This document shows, in pieces, positions 14,497-21,354 of a stretch of DNA of 39,038 nt (within the stretch, counting starts at the first letter, position 1; the number at the start of each line of letters is the position of its first letter). This DNA is from Verrucomicrobiota bacterium (GTDB taxonomy: Bacteria; Verrucomicrobiota; Verrucomicrobiia; Opitutales; Opitutaceae): NCBI GenBank assembly GCA_023446865.1, contig JAEXPL010000205.1, positions 1 through 39,038 of the forward strand, given 5' to 3'. Under the pieces are notes generated by a model. It was not told the DNA's origin. It did no database searches and saw only the letters and a program-made list of their open reading frames with translations. The position numbers and the translations under genes are program-made.

Positions 14497-14768
14497 AGAC
14501 GATCACCGGCTACATCGTGATGCAGGGCGGTCGCCCGTGCACCTTGTGGAATGCCGCCGCCCGCGCCGAGACCAAGCGTGGCGGCGTGCTCGTGCCCGGT
14601 TCGCCGGTCGCCACGTTTTCCCGCTCGCGCGATGCGAAACGCGCGATCGCGCGTACCCAGCGCGCCGCCGGCCAGCTCGCCGGCACGCTGATCGACGACT
14701 GGGTCAAGCTGCTCCCGCTGCAGAGCGGCCAGCCGTACTCGGTAGAGCCCCTCACCACCGGTTCCTGA
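14493..14768 (+). CDS. Small phage protein, unknown function
   Basis: This is a 91-aa protein beginning MKTITGYIVMQGGRPCTLW, with a beta-rich first half and a basic second half (SRSRDAKRAIARTQRAAGQ). The start at 14493 is preferred over the longer upstream frame, because the upstream gene should end at the overlapping TGA. The function is unknown. Confidence 0.6.
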   Translation: MKTITGYIVMQGGRPCTLWNAAARAETKRGGVLVPGSPVATFSRSRDAKRAIARTQRAAGQLAGTLIDDWVKLLPLQSGQPYSVEPLTTGS

Positions 14769-14787
14769 ATATCTTCCCGTATCCAAC

Positions 14788-15267
14788 ATGACAACGACAT
14801 CCAAACACTACCGGCAGGGGGATGTGCTCATCGAGCGCATCAACTCGCTGCCTCGCAAACTGACCAAGGTCGCGCTCGAGAGCGGTCGCGTGATTCTCGC
14901 CCATGGCGAAGTCACCGGCCACGCGCATGCGTTCACCGCTACCGAGGCGGACAAATACGTCGGGGCTGATGACGCCGAGTACTTCGAAGTGCGCGGCAAG
15001 CGCATGGACTGCACGCTCCCCATCGTACGCCGCTGGCGCTCGCAGGTGATGGTGCGGCACCCGCGCCTGGGCGTGATCGAGTTCGCTGAGGCCGACATCA
15101 CGATCTGTGGAGACACGGCTGTGATCAACGGCGCGTTCGCGCTCCTGCGGCACGACGAGCACACCGTCCAGGGTATTCCCGCTGGGATCTACAAAGGCGC
15201 CGGGGCGACCGGCACCGTCCATCAACGCGAATACTCCCCGGAGGCCATCCGCAATGTCGCAGACTGA
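14788..15267 (+). CDS. Phage protein with GHAHA motif, partner of the DUF6745-like gene
   Basis: This is a 159-aa, mostly beta protein. Conserved-looking features are YRQGDVLIERI (8-18), the His-rich GEVTGHAHAF (41-50) and a C-terminal HQREYSPEAIR. Proteins with the 'QGDVL ... GEVTGHAH' pattern are often found next to DUF6745-like genes in phages and bacteria; I recall this pairing rather than being able to verify it. It overlaps the next gene by 14 bp, suggesting co-translation. The His cluster could bind metal. Confidence 0.6.
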   Translation: MTTTSKHYRQGDVLIERINSLPRKLTKVALESGRVILAHGEVTGHAHAFTATEADKYVGADDAEYFEVRGKRMDCTLPIVRRWRSQVMVRHPRLGVIEFAEADITICGDTAVINGAFALLRHDEHTVQGIPAGIYKGAGATGTVHQREYSPEAIRNVAD

Positions 15268-16237
15268 TCACAGCCCCGAGGTGCGCGCGTTGCTCGAGCG
15301 CCACGCCACTGCCTGCAACATGCGGCAGTCGGTCAACCGCGAGTTGATTGTGGAGTGCCTCACTCGGTGGCTCGCCGGCGTGAGTGAGCAGAAACTCCCG
15401 ATTCGTTTCCTCTGCCGCGCCGATGAAATCGGCGCGGTCGGAAAATCCGCCTGGGCCGCCAGGGACGCCTGGGCCGCCAGGGACGCCTGGGCCGCCAGGG
15501 ACGCCTGGGCCGCCTGGGCCGCCAGGGACGCCAGGGACGCCTGGGCCGCCAGGGACGCCTGGGCCGCCTGGGCCGCCAGGGACGCCTGGGCCGCCTGGGC
15601 CGCCAGGGACGCCTGGGCCGCCAGTTGGGATCTTAGCTGGATTTCCATAATTGCGATTGGCGCGCTATCGCGCGCCGACGAGGTGACTCATCGCACTTGG
15701 CTCCCGGCGTTGGAAGCATTTGAGGCCGGTGCTTGGTTGTTCTGGATCACGCCCACGGAGATCGTCGTCGCCGAGCGGCCGGGCTGCATCGCCGTAGACG
15801 AAAACCGGCGGCTGCATTCGGCCAACGGGTACGCCTTCGCCTGGCTCGACACGATCCGCGAAACGTACTGGCACGGGGTCCTGGTCCCCGAGCACGTCGT
15901 GCTGCGTCCCGCGGAAATCACTGTCGTGCAGATCGAGGAGCAGGCCAACAACGAGGTTCGGCGTGTGATGGTCGAGCGATACGGTCAGGCCCGCTATCTC
16001 GTCGACTCCGGAGCGAAGGAGATCCACCGCGACGATTACGGCGTCCTCTTCCGGAAGGACGTCCCTGGTGATGAGCCGCTGGTCATGGTCCGCGTCGTCA
16101 ACTCCACGCCGGAGCCGGACGGCACGTTCAAAGACTACTTCCTGCGGGTTCCGCCCACGCTCACGACAGCTCGTGGGGCCGTGGCCTGGACGTTCGGGAA
16201 AGAAGAGCACGAGTACGCACCGCTGGTCGAGACATGA
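15254..16237 (+). CDS. DUF6745-like protein with AWA/ARD minisatellite
   Basis: This is a 327-aa protein. Residues 66-124 are a low-complexity helical repeat of AWA and ARD tripeptides. The C-terminal two-thirds match the DUF6745 pattern: HSANGYAFAW, YWHGVLVPEHVV, ITVVQIEEQANNEVRRVM and VMVRVVNSTPEPDG. The function of that family is unknown. The DNA repeat (15449-15624) is made only of 9-bp units, so gain or loss of units keeps the frame. It overlaps the preceding GHAHA-motif gene by 14 bp and the next gene by 4 bp. Confidence 0.7.
   Translation: MSQTDHSPEVRALLERHATACNMRQSVNRELIVECLTRWLAGVSEQKLPIRFLCRADEIGAVGKSAWAARDAWAARDAWAARDAWAAWAARDARDAWAARDAWAAWAARDAWAAWAARDAWAASWDLSWISIIAIGALSRADEVTHRTWLPALEAFEAGAWLFWITPTEIVVAERPGCIAVDENRRLHSANGYAFAWLDTIRETYWHGVLVPEHVVLRPAEITVVQIEEQANNEVRRVMVERYGQARYLVDSGAKEIHRDDYGVLFRKDVPGDEPLVMVRVVNSTPEPDGTFKDYFLRVPPTLTTARGAVAWTFGKEEHEYAPLVET
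15449..15624 (+). repeat. 9-bp-unit minisatellite inside the DUF6745-like gene
   Basis: It consists of two 9-mers, GCCTGGGCC (AWA) and GCCAGGGAC (ARD), in the order ABABABAABBABAABAABA, 19 units plus a degenerate end (ASW). The units are nearly identical in sequence, which indicates recent expansion. Shifted one base, the same DNA would read as collagen-like Gly-X-Y. Confidence 0.9.
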
Positions 16238-16521
16238 AGGACCTGTTTGGCAATCCCATCGTGGAGACGGTCGCCCTGCGTAAGGACGACCGTCTCCGTC
16301 GTCGCGGCTACTCTGCGCGGCCCGGCACCGGTCCGCGCAGTCAGCGGTGTTATTCGTGCGCGCATATCATGCGCGTGATCTCCTCCGGAACTACCTCGTT
16401 CAAATGCACGCGGGTCGCCCAGATCTGGGCCGGTGGCGTCGCCACCGACATCCATCGCGGAGCTCCGGCCTGCTCGGATTGGGAGCGTCCGCAACGCGAG
16501 CCGCTCCGCCTCGCCTCATGA
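16234..16521 (+). CDS. Small Cys-containing phage protein
   Basis: This is a 95-aa basic protein. It has a possible zinc site: CYSC at residues 39-42, and further Cys in FKCTRV and PACSDWE. It begins MKDLFGNPIVE, a start seen in many small phage proteins of the middle region. It is coupled to both neighbours by 4-bp overlaps. The function is unknown. Confidence 0.6.
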   Translation: MKDLFGNPIVETVALRKDDRLRRRGYSARPGTGPRSQRCYSCAHIMRVISSGTTSFKCTRVAQIWAGGVATDIHRGAPACSDWERPQREPLRLAS

Positions 16522-16760
16522 ACAAGCTCGTGCAGCTCGTGGATCTCGACCTCGCCGTGGACGAGGCGATGGGGCACGGCCCAATGCCCCGGCCGGCCCC
16601 GGCCGTGCGCCCCACGCTCTGCGCGAAGTTCTCCTACGCCGATAAGCGCGCTGCGATTTCGCAGCTCAACCGCATTCGCCACGCCCGCGGCGTGTGTCTG
16701 CACGCCTACCACTGCTCAGCCTGCTGCGCTTGGCATATCGCCAAGGATCGTCGCGAATGA
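16518..16760 (+). CDS. Small Cys/His-rich protein
   Basis: This is an 80-aa protein. The C-terminus has a Cys/His cluster (CLHAYHCSACCAWHIAK) that looks like a small zinc-binding motif, after a helical AAISQLNRIRH segment. It is coupled to both neighbours by 4-bp overlaps. There is no named family. Confidence 0.55.
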   Translation: MNKLVQLVDLDLAVDEAMGHGPMPRPAPAVRPTLCAKFSYADKRAAISQLNRIRHARGVCLHAYHCSACCAWHIAKDRRE

Positions 16761-17035
16761 CTGGAACGCCAAAGCCCGAGCCGCTCGTCATGGCGAAGGA
16801 GCTCACCAGCTACTTTGAGCAGCAGGGCGTGCACATCGGTTATGGCTACGCCCGCGCTCTCATCCGGGCCTGCCCGCTGTCTATCCGCGGGAGATTCATC
16901 CGGCCATCCGAGGCATGGAGCTGGTGGGTGCTCAACCCGGATTTCGCGCCGTACTCCGAGAAAGATGGGAAATTGGAGACGACTGCCGCGCTCTGTGGAG
17001 CGCTGACTACTGGCCGGGTCGAACGCGGCGCCTAG
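16757..17035 (+). CDS. Small DNA-binding-like protein
   Basis: This is a 92-aa protein. The stretch MAKELTSYFEQQGVHIGYGY followed by RGRFIRPSEAWSWWVLNPDF resembles excisionase-like winged HTH proteins in length and pattern (helix, then a basic strand), but the match is weak. It is the last of a run of 4-bp-overlapping genes and could act on late transcription. Confidence 0.5.
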   Translation: MTGTPKPEPLVMAKELTSYFEQQGVHIGYGYARALIRACPLSIRGRFIRPSEAWSWWVLNPDFAPYSEKDGKLETTAALCGALTTGRVERGA

Positions 17036-17056
17036 CGCCTCCATTTTCGGCGCACG

Positions 17057-18298
17057 ATGAGCGCCGAGAACGACACCACAGGCACTGGTCTCCGGTCACA
17101 GGTCACCGACACCGGGCGGCGCACGCCGCCGGTTTTCGCGGCCCGTTCGTTCCAGGTGTACGAGTTGCCCGGCGGTACCGTGGAGCTCCACCTCACGGCC
17201 GATGGCGGCAAGACCATCGCATGGTCGATGTCCGGCCGGATGGCCCGCGCTCTCGGCACTCAGATGCACCGCCAAGGCACGCTCGCCGAGCGTTCGCCGT
17301 TGCCGGTCGGCCCTTCTATGCAGCCCTCCAGCAAGCGCGGCGCCGTGCAACTCGCCGCCATCGCAGTGATCGGCGCCGTCCTCCTGGTCGGCGGCCTGTT
17401 TTGGAAGACTTCCCGCCTCCAGCTCTTCGAGCGCGGTCCCTCCGCCGCCGAGGTGCAGAAGAAGCTGGGCAAACTCGACGTGAATCAGGCCGCGGTCGAC
17501 GCTGCCGTCGCCCAAGCGCTCGCGGCCGAGCGCGCCGCCCGCGCCGAGCAGGAGCGCCAGACGCGCACCGGTCAGTCGCTTGTCGCCGCCACCGGCGAGG
17601 CCCTCGCCGCCGCCGGTCCCGCCGCCCAGGCCGATCCCGCCGTGCAGTTTGCCGGCAAGGCCAACGCCAAGGCCGGCGAGGCGCTCACCGCCGCAGTCGG
17701 TCCGCTCACGCCCGAGCTGCGCCAGTGGGCGGTGGATCTGGTGCGCAATGCCACCAGCGCGAGCGAGTCCGCTCGCGCGCAGGCCGAGCAGGCCCTCCAG
17801 CTCTCCGATCGCCAGCTCCGCGACAGCGAGGCGCGTGAGTCGCAGCACCTCCGCGAGGCCGCCGCCGCCGAGGCGAAAGCCGCTCAGCTCGAGCAGATCA
17901 ACAGCGCCCTGCACACCCAGCTCGAGGAGACGCTCGCGGAAAAGGACCGCGTCGGCGGTCTGCTCGACCGCGTGCTGCATTGGGCGCTGTACTTCGGTAT
18001 CGCCTACACCTTCGCCATGTGGGTGCTGCCGTTTGTTGCGGCGGTCTTCCCCGCGCTCGCCCCGGTCAATGCCGCGATCCACGCCATCGTCGCCCCGCTC
18101 GGCGCCAAGGCCCTGAGCGAGGCCAAGAGTCTCGCGCACGATGCCAGCGCCGCGCTGCACAACGTCCTCACGCGGGTGCAGGCCAAGGCGCCCGCCGTGG
18201 CCGCAGAGGCCGAGGCCGCCAAGGCCGAGTGGATCACCGAAGCCGACGGCACCGCCGCCCGCTACCAGGACGCGCTCCGCGCCACCCAGCAGCTCTGA
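17057..18298 (+). CDS. Large membrane and coiled-coil protein, unknown function
   Basis: This is a 413-aa protein with a soluble N-terminal domain (about 27-90), a transmembrane helix (about 96-116, AVQLAAIAVIGAVLLVGGLFW split as AAIAVIGAVLL/VGGLFW), a long Ala/Glu-rich coiled coil (about 125-300) and a second hydrophobic region (about 306-345). It lies just before the packaging genes, where lysis genes sit in Mu-like phages, but it shows no muramidase, amidase or lysozyme motif. A structural or spanin-like role is possible; I assign none. The unusual length and Ala content may reflect domain expansion. Confidence 0.7.
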   Translation: MSAENDTTGTGLRSQVTDTGRRTPPVFAARSFQVYELPGGTVELHLTADGGKTIAWSMSGRMARALGTQMHRQGTLAERSPLPVGPSMQPSSKRGAVQLAAIAVIGAVLLVGGLFWKTSRLQLFERGPSAAEVQKKLGKLDVNQAAVDAAVAQALAAERAARAEQERQTRTGQSLVAATGEALAAAGPAAQADPAVQFAGKANAKAGEALTAAVGPLTPELRQWAVDLVRNATSASESARAQAEQALQLSDRQLRDSEARESQHLREAAAAEAKAAQLEQINSALHTQLEETLAEKDRVGGLLDRVLHWALYFGIAYTFAMWVLPFVAAVFPALAPVNAAIHAIVAPLGAKALSEAKSLAHDASAALHNVLTRVQAKAPAVAAEAEAAKAEWITEADGTAARYQDALRATQQL

Positions 18299-18301
18299 GC
18301 C

Positions 18302-18445
18302 ATGCGCAACTGGCACATCAATATCACCCCCGTCTGGCTTGTGCGCGCGATTCTCGCCGCAGGTGCGGCGGTCTGCGCCTGCCTTGGGCGCGGCGACGAG
18401 CTCTTCCACCTCGGGGTGATCCTGCTCTTCACCGTCCTGTTCTGA
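18302..18445 (+). CDS. Small two-helix membrane protein (holin-like shape)
   Basis: This is a 47-aa protein, starting 3 bp after the preceding stop. Two hydrophobic segments (WLVRAILAAGAAVCACL and LFHLGVILLFTVLF) are joined by GRGDE. Short proteins like this between the middle region and the terminase are candidate holins, but there is no specific motif. The next gene begins 5 bp later. Confidence 0.6.
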   Translation: MRNWHINITPVWLVRAILAAGAAVCACLGRGDELFHLGVILLFTVLF

Positions 18446-18450
18446 TCCCC

Positions 18451-18861
18451 ATGCTCCCACTCGCCGAACTTCCCGCACCCGATAGCGCCGCCGGTATTGG
18501 CTGGCTGCTCCTTGGCCTTGCCGCACTCGCCGTCGCGGTGAACTCGATCCTCTCGATTGTCGATCGACTCAAGAAGAAGGAGGCCTCCGGGACCGAGATC
18601 GTCGGCCAGCCGCTCGAGGTGCGTCCCTCTCCCGAGTACGTGCGCCGCGAGGAGTTCACCCAGCTCTCCGCTCGAGTGATCCACCTCGAGGCGAAATTCG
18701 ACGAGGCGGTGCAGACCTTGTCGGAGCATGGCGAGGATCGCGCCCGGCGCCTCCACGCCCGCATCGACATGGTGCTCGCCGCCGTGGGCCAGACCAACAG
18801 CGCCGTGGCCCGTGTCGAGGGTCAGCTCGAACGCCTCCCGTGTGACCGCTGCTCCGGTTGA
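18451..18861 (+). CDS. DUF2730-like (Mu gp25-type) membrane-anchored coiled-coil protein
   Basis: This 136-aa protein has an N-terminal transmembrane helix (about 16-39, GWLLLGLAALAVAVNSI) followed by DRLKKKE, then a coiled coil (about 70-130) ending RVEGQLERLPC. This is the layout of the DUF2730 proteins that precede the terminase genes in Mu-like phages. The next genes also follow the gp26-gp27-gp28-gp29 order. Function is unknown in Mu. Confidence 0.65.
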   Translation: MLPLAELPAPDSAAGIGWLLLGLAALAVAVNSILSIVDRLKKKEASGTEIVGQPLEVRPSPEYVRREEFTQLSARVIHLEAKFDEAVQTLSEHGEDRARRLHARIDMVLAAVGQTNSAVARVEGQLERLPCDRCSG

Positions 18862-18871
18862 TTTTCCCACG

Positions 18872-19120
18872 ATGATTCCCTCCGACATCGTCTTCCAGCA
18901 ATTGCACCTCGCCGATCCGTACGGCGCCACCGAGGAAGCGCTCCGCGTCACTGTGAGTGGCTCGCTCGCCGGCCGCCCGGTCGGAAACTCGGAACTCTCC
19001 GACGCGCTCCGCCGCCTGGAAGCCCGCCGTTTCGCTACGTCCACCCGCAACGACGACAGCGACCTCATCTGGAGCCTCACCACCGAGGGGCGCACCGAGG
19101 CCCAACGCCGTTTCCGCTGA
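18872..19120 (+). CDS. Mu gp26-like winged-helix protein
   Basis: This 82-aa protein has a winged-helix pattern (HLADPYGATEEALRVTVS then NSELSDALRRLEARRFATS and a wing SDLIWSLTTEG). The position between the DUF2730-like and small terminase genes is that of Mu gp26. It ends 3 bp before the next ATG. Confidence 0.65.
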   Translation: MIPSDIVFQQLHLADPYGATEEALRVTVSGSLAGRPVGNSELSDALRRLEARRFATSTRNDDSDLIWSLTTEGRTEAQRRFR

Positions 19121-19123
19121 GCC

Positions 19124-19678
19124 ATGCGCAAGCTCCGCTCCGATTCCTTTGCCTCCGGCCTGACTGCCGCCCAACGCGATGAGCTCTTCACGGCGCTCGT
19201 CGGTGGGCTGGGGTATGATCGCGGCGCGGATTGGGTGAAGGCTCGCGGACGGCCGCGGCCAAGTCCGCAGGCTGTGCAGGCGTGGTTTGCGGGCGCAAGG
19301 GCTGCGCGCACCATCGCCGCGGCCCGCGAGGTCGCCCTGGTCACCGAGGCCAATTGCCCGGCGGACTACGATGCGCAGACTCGCCGAGCGCTAGGCCAAC
19401 AGAAGTTTCTCGCCGTGCTCGCCGGCCTGAGCGCGAAGGATGTCGCCGCGCTGCAGTCGGTCGACATCGCCCAGCAGAAGCTCGATCTCGACCGGCAGAA
19501 GCTTGAGCTCGAGGAACGCCGTCTCCGTCTCGACCAGGAGAAGTTCGAACGGCTCGTCCTCGAAAAGCTCTCCGATCTCGCCGCCCTTGGCCAGAAGCCC
19601 GGCCTCACGGAGCCCGCCCGCCTGGAGGCGGTGCGCCGCGCCCTGTGGGGCACCGAACTCGCGGAGGCCGCCCGATGA
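19124..19678 (+). CDS. Small terminase subunit-like protein (Mu gp27/DUF3486 type)
   Basis: This 184-aa protein has an N-terminal HTH-like region (about 10-60, including PSPQAVQAWFAGARAAR) and a long coiled coil in the middle (about 115-150, QKLDLDRQKLELEERRLRL, run shortened). The length and its place directly before the large terminase match the small subunit, which recognises phage DNA for packaging. The stop overlaps the large-subunit ATG (ATGA). Confidence 0.75.
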   Translation: MRKLRSDSFASGLTAAQRDELFTALVGGLGYDRGADWVKARGRPRPSPQAVQAWFAGARAARTIAAAREVALVTEANCPADYDAQTRRALGQQKFLAVLAGLSAKDVAALQSVDIAQQKLDLDRQKLELEERRLRLDQEKFERLVLEKLSDLAALGQKPGLTEPARLEAVRRALWGTELAEAAR

Positions 19679-21354
19679 AAACCTCGGCCGATACCCGGAA
19701 ACCGGAAACGGGCGCAAATTCGCCACGCAAGGCGGGGGGCCGCGGTGTTGACCTGTCCGCGACCTCGGAGGCCACGGCGAAACGCGGCGAACAGCCTTCC
19801 TGCACGCCGGGCGCGGAAATCAAGAAGCGCCCGAGCAAGAAAGCGCAGCGCCGCACCGCCTATACCCCGGCGCCTGAGCAGCCGCGCGTGCCGTTCCGAC
19901 GCTACCAGCTGCCGGCCTTCGCCGATCGCACCACGCCGATCCTGCTGCTCGAATGGTCCCGCCAGATCGGCAAGAGCTACACGCTCGCCGCCTGGGCGGT
20001 CGACCGCCTGCTCACCCGGCCCGGCCGCCTGGTCACTGTCCTCTCCAACTCCAAGGACAACGGCGCCGAGTTCGCCCGCAAGTGCTGCGACATCGCCCGC
20101 GAGCTGCAGGCCGCCTACGCGCTCGACGATCTCTCGCCCGACGAAACCGGCAAGCCCGCCGCGCAGATCTACGAGGAGATGCGCTTCGAGGTGCGCATCA
20201 CTGTTGCCGGCAAGGAAGGCCGCATCAAAGTCCTCGCGGCCAACCCACGCACCGCCCGTGGTTTCAGCGGCGACCTCATCCTAGATGAGTTCGCCTTCCA
20301 TGCGGATGCCGAGGCGATCTGGGATGCCGCCTTCCCGATCCTCTCGTCCAACGACGATTTCCTCTGCCGCATCGCCAGCACGCACAACGGCACCGGCTCG
20401 CTCTTCAACCGGATGATCCTCTCCGGGAAATACAAGGTGCTGCGCGTGCGCCGCTCCGACGCCTGGGCCGCCGGCGAGATCAAGATCCGCAGCTCCATCA
20501 CCGGCCAGCCCATCACGCCCGAGCAGGCCCGCGCCGAAGCGCTCGATCCGGACAGCTACGACGAGAACTTCGAGTGCGTGCCGCGCGGCCAGGCGGGCCG
20601 CCTGCTGCCCGCGCACTTGGTCTCCGCTGCGATCCGGCCCGAGGTGGGCGCGATCGGCGAGGGTGGGTGGGACCCGCGTGGTCTTGCCCTCATCGCCACC
20701 GCCCGCGGTCGCCTCGCCCTCGGGTGGGATGTGGCCCGCCGCCGCCACTTCTCCGTCTTCTCCGTGTGGGAACAGTTCGGCGCCGAGTATTTCTGCCGGG
20801 CGGTCGCCCGCCTGCAGAATGTCGATTTCAACGCGCAGCTCGCCGTGCTCGAGACCGCGATGCGCGCCGCCAGCGGCCGCCTCCAGATCTGCATCGACCA
20901 GACCGGCCTCGGCGAGGGCCCGGTCGACTTCGCCCGCGGGCGCTGGCCGGGCCGAGTCCAGGGCATCCACTTCTCCTCGGCGCTCCCTCTTCTGCCCGAG
21001 CAGATCGCGCAGGGCGATGGCAACCGCTCCGGCACCGCGGCCGCTCCGCTGGTGCTCGCCGCCAACATGCTCAAGCTCTACCTGGGCGGCCAGCTCCGCC
21101 ACCCGGCGGATACGCTCCTGCAGGACGACCTCGGCAAGCCGCGCCGCGTGATCGGCGAGAACAACCGCGCCACCATCGCGGCCGACGACGGCCCCGATGG
21201 CCACGCCGACCACTTCTGGAGCTTCGCCCTCGCGCTGTGGGCGCTCCGTGCCGACGCGCAGCTCGGCGCCTTCACCCCCGAATCCCTCGCGCAGGTGCGC
21301 CTCGGTGGCGCCCGCCGCGGCATGGCCCTCGTCTCGCGTCCGACACTCCGATGA
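19675..21354 (+). CDS. Terminase large subunit (Mu gp28-like)
   Basis: This 559-aa DNA-packaging motor has a Lys/Arg-rich disordered N-terminus (1-70) and an ATPase domain. Its Walker A-like segment is EWSRQIGKSYT (93-103) and Walker B is LILDEFAF with D204-E205. A C-terminal RNase H-like nuclease domain follows (candidate acidic sites GWDVARRRHFSVF, ICIDQTGLGEG and DDGPDGHADHFWS). It should translocate DNA into proheads and cut at headful. It overlaps both neighbours by 4 bp. Assignment is firm from motifs, size and position. Confidence 0.93.
   Translation: MKTSADTRKPETGANSPRKAGGRGVDLSATSEATAKRGEQPSCTPGAEIKKRPSKKAQRRTAYTPAPEQPRVPFRRYQLPAFADRTTPILLLEWSRQIGKSYTLAAWAVDRLLTRPGRLVTVLSNSKDNGAEFARKCCDIARELQAAYALDDLSPDETGKPAAQIYEEMRFEVRITVAGKEGRIKVLAANPRTARGFSGDLILDEFAFHADAEAIWDAAFPILSSNDDFLCRIASTHNGTGSLFNRMILSGKYKVLRVRRSDAWAAGEIKIRSSITGQPITPEQARAEALDPDSYDENFECVPRGQAGRLLPAHLVSAAIRPEVGAIGEGGWDPRGLALIATARGRLALGWDVARRRHFSVFSVWEQFGAEYFCRAVARLQNVDFNAQLAVLETAMRAASGRLQICIDQTGLGEGPVDFARGRWPGRVQGIHFSSALPLLPEQIAQGDGNRSGTAAAPLVLAANMLKLYLGGQLRHPADTLLQDDLGKPRRVIGENNRATIAADDGPDGHADHFWSFALALWALRADAQLGAFTPESLAQVRLGGARRGMALVSRPTLR

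Noticed and set aside
14052..14768. A single 239-aa protein covering 14052-14768
   Set aside because: The middle is low-quality Arg/Pro-rich sequence, and the alternative frame gives a natural coupled stop at 14494-14496, so two genes with a frameshift fit better.
15384..15650. Collagen-like Gly-X-Y frame across the 9-bp repeat
   Set aside because: It is the shifted reading of the AWA/ARD array. The annotated frame continues into a conserved DUF6745-like domain and is coupled to both neighbours.
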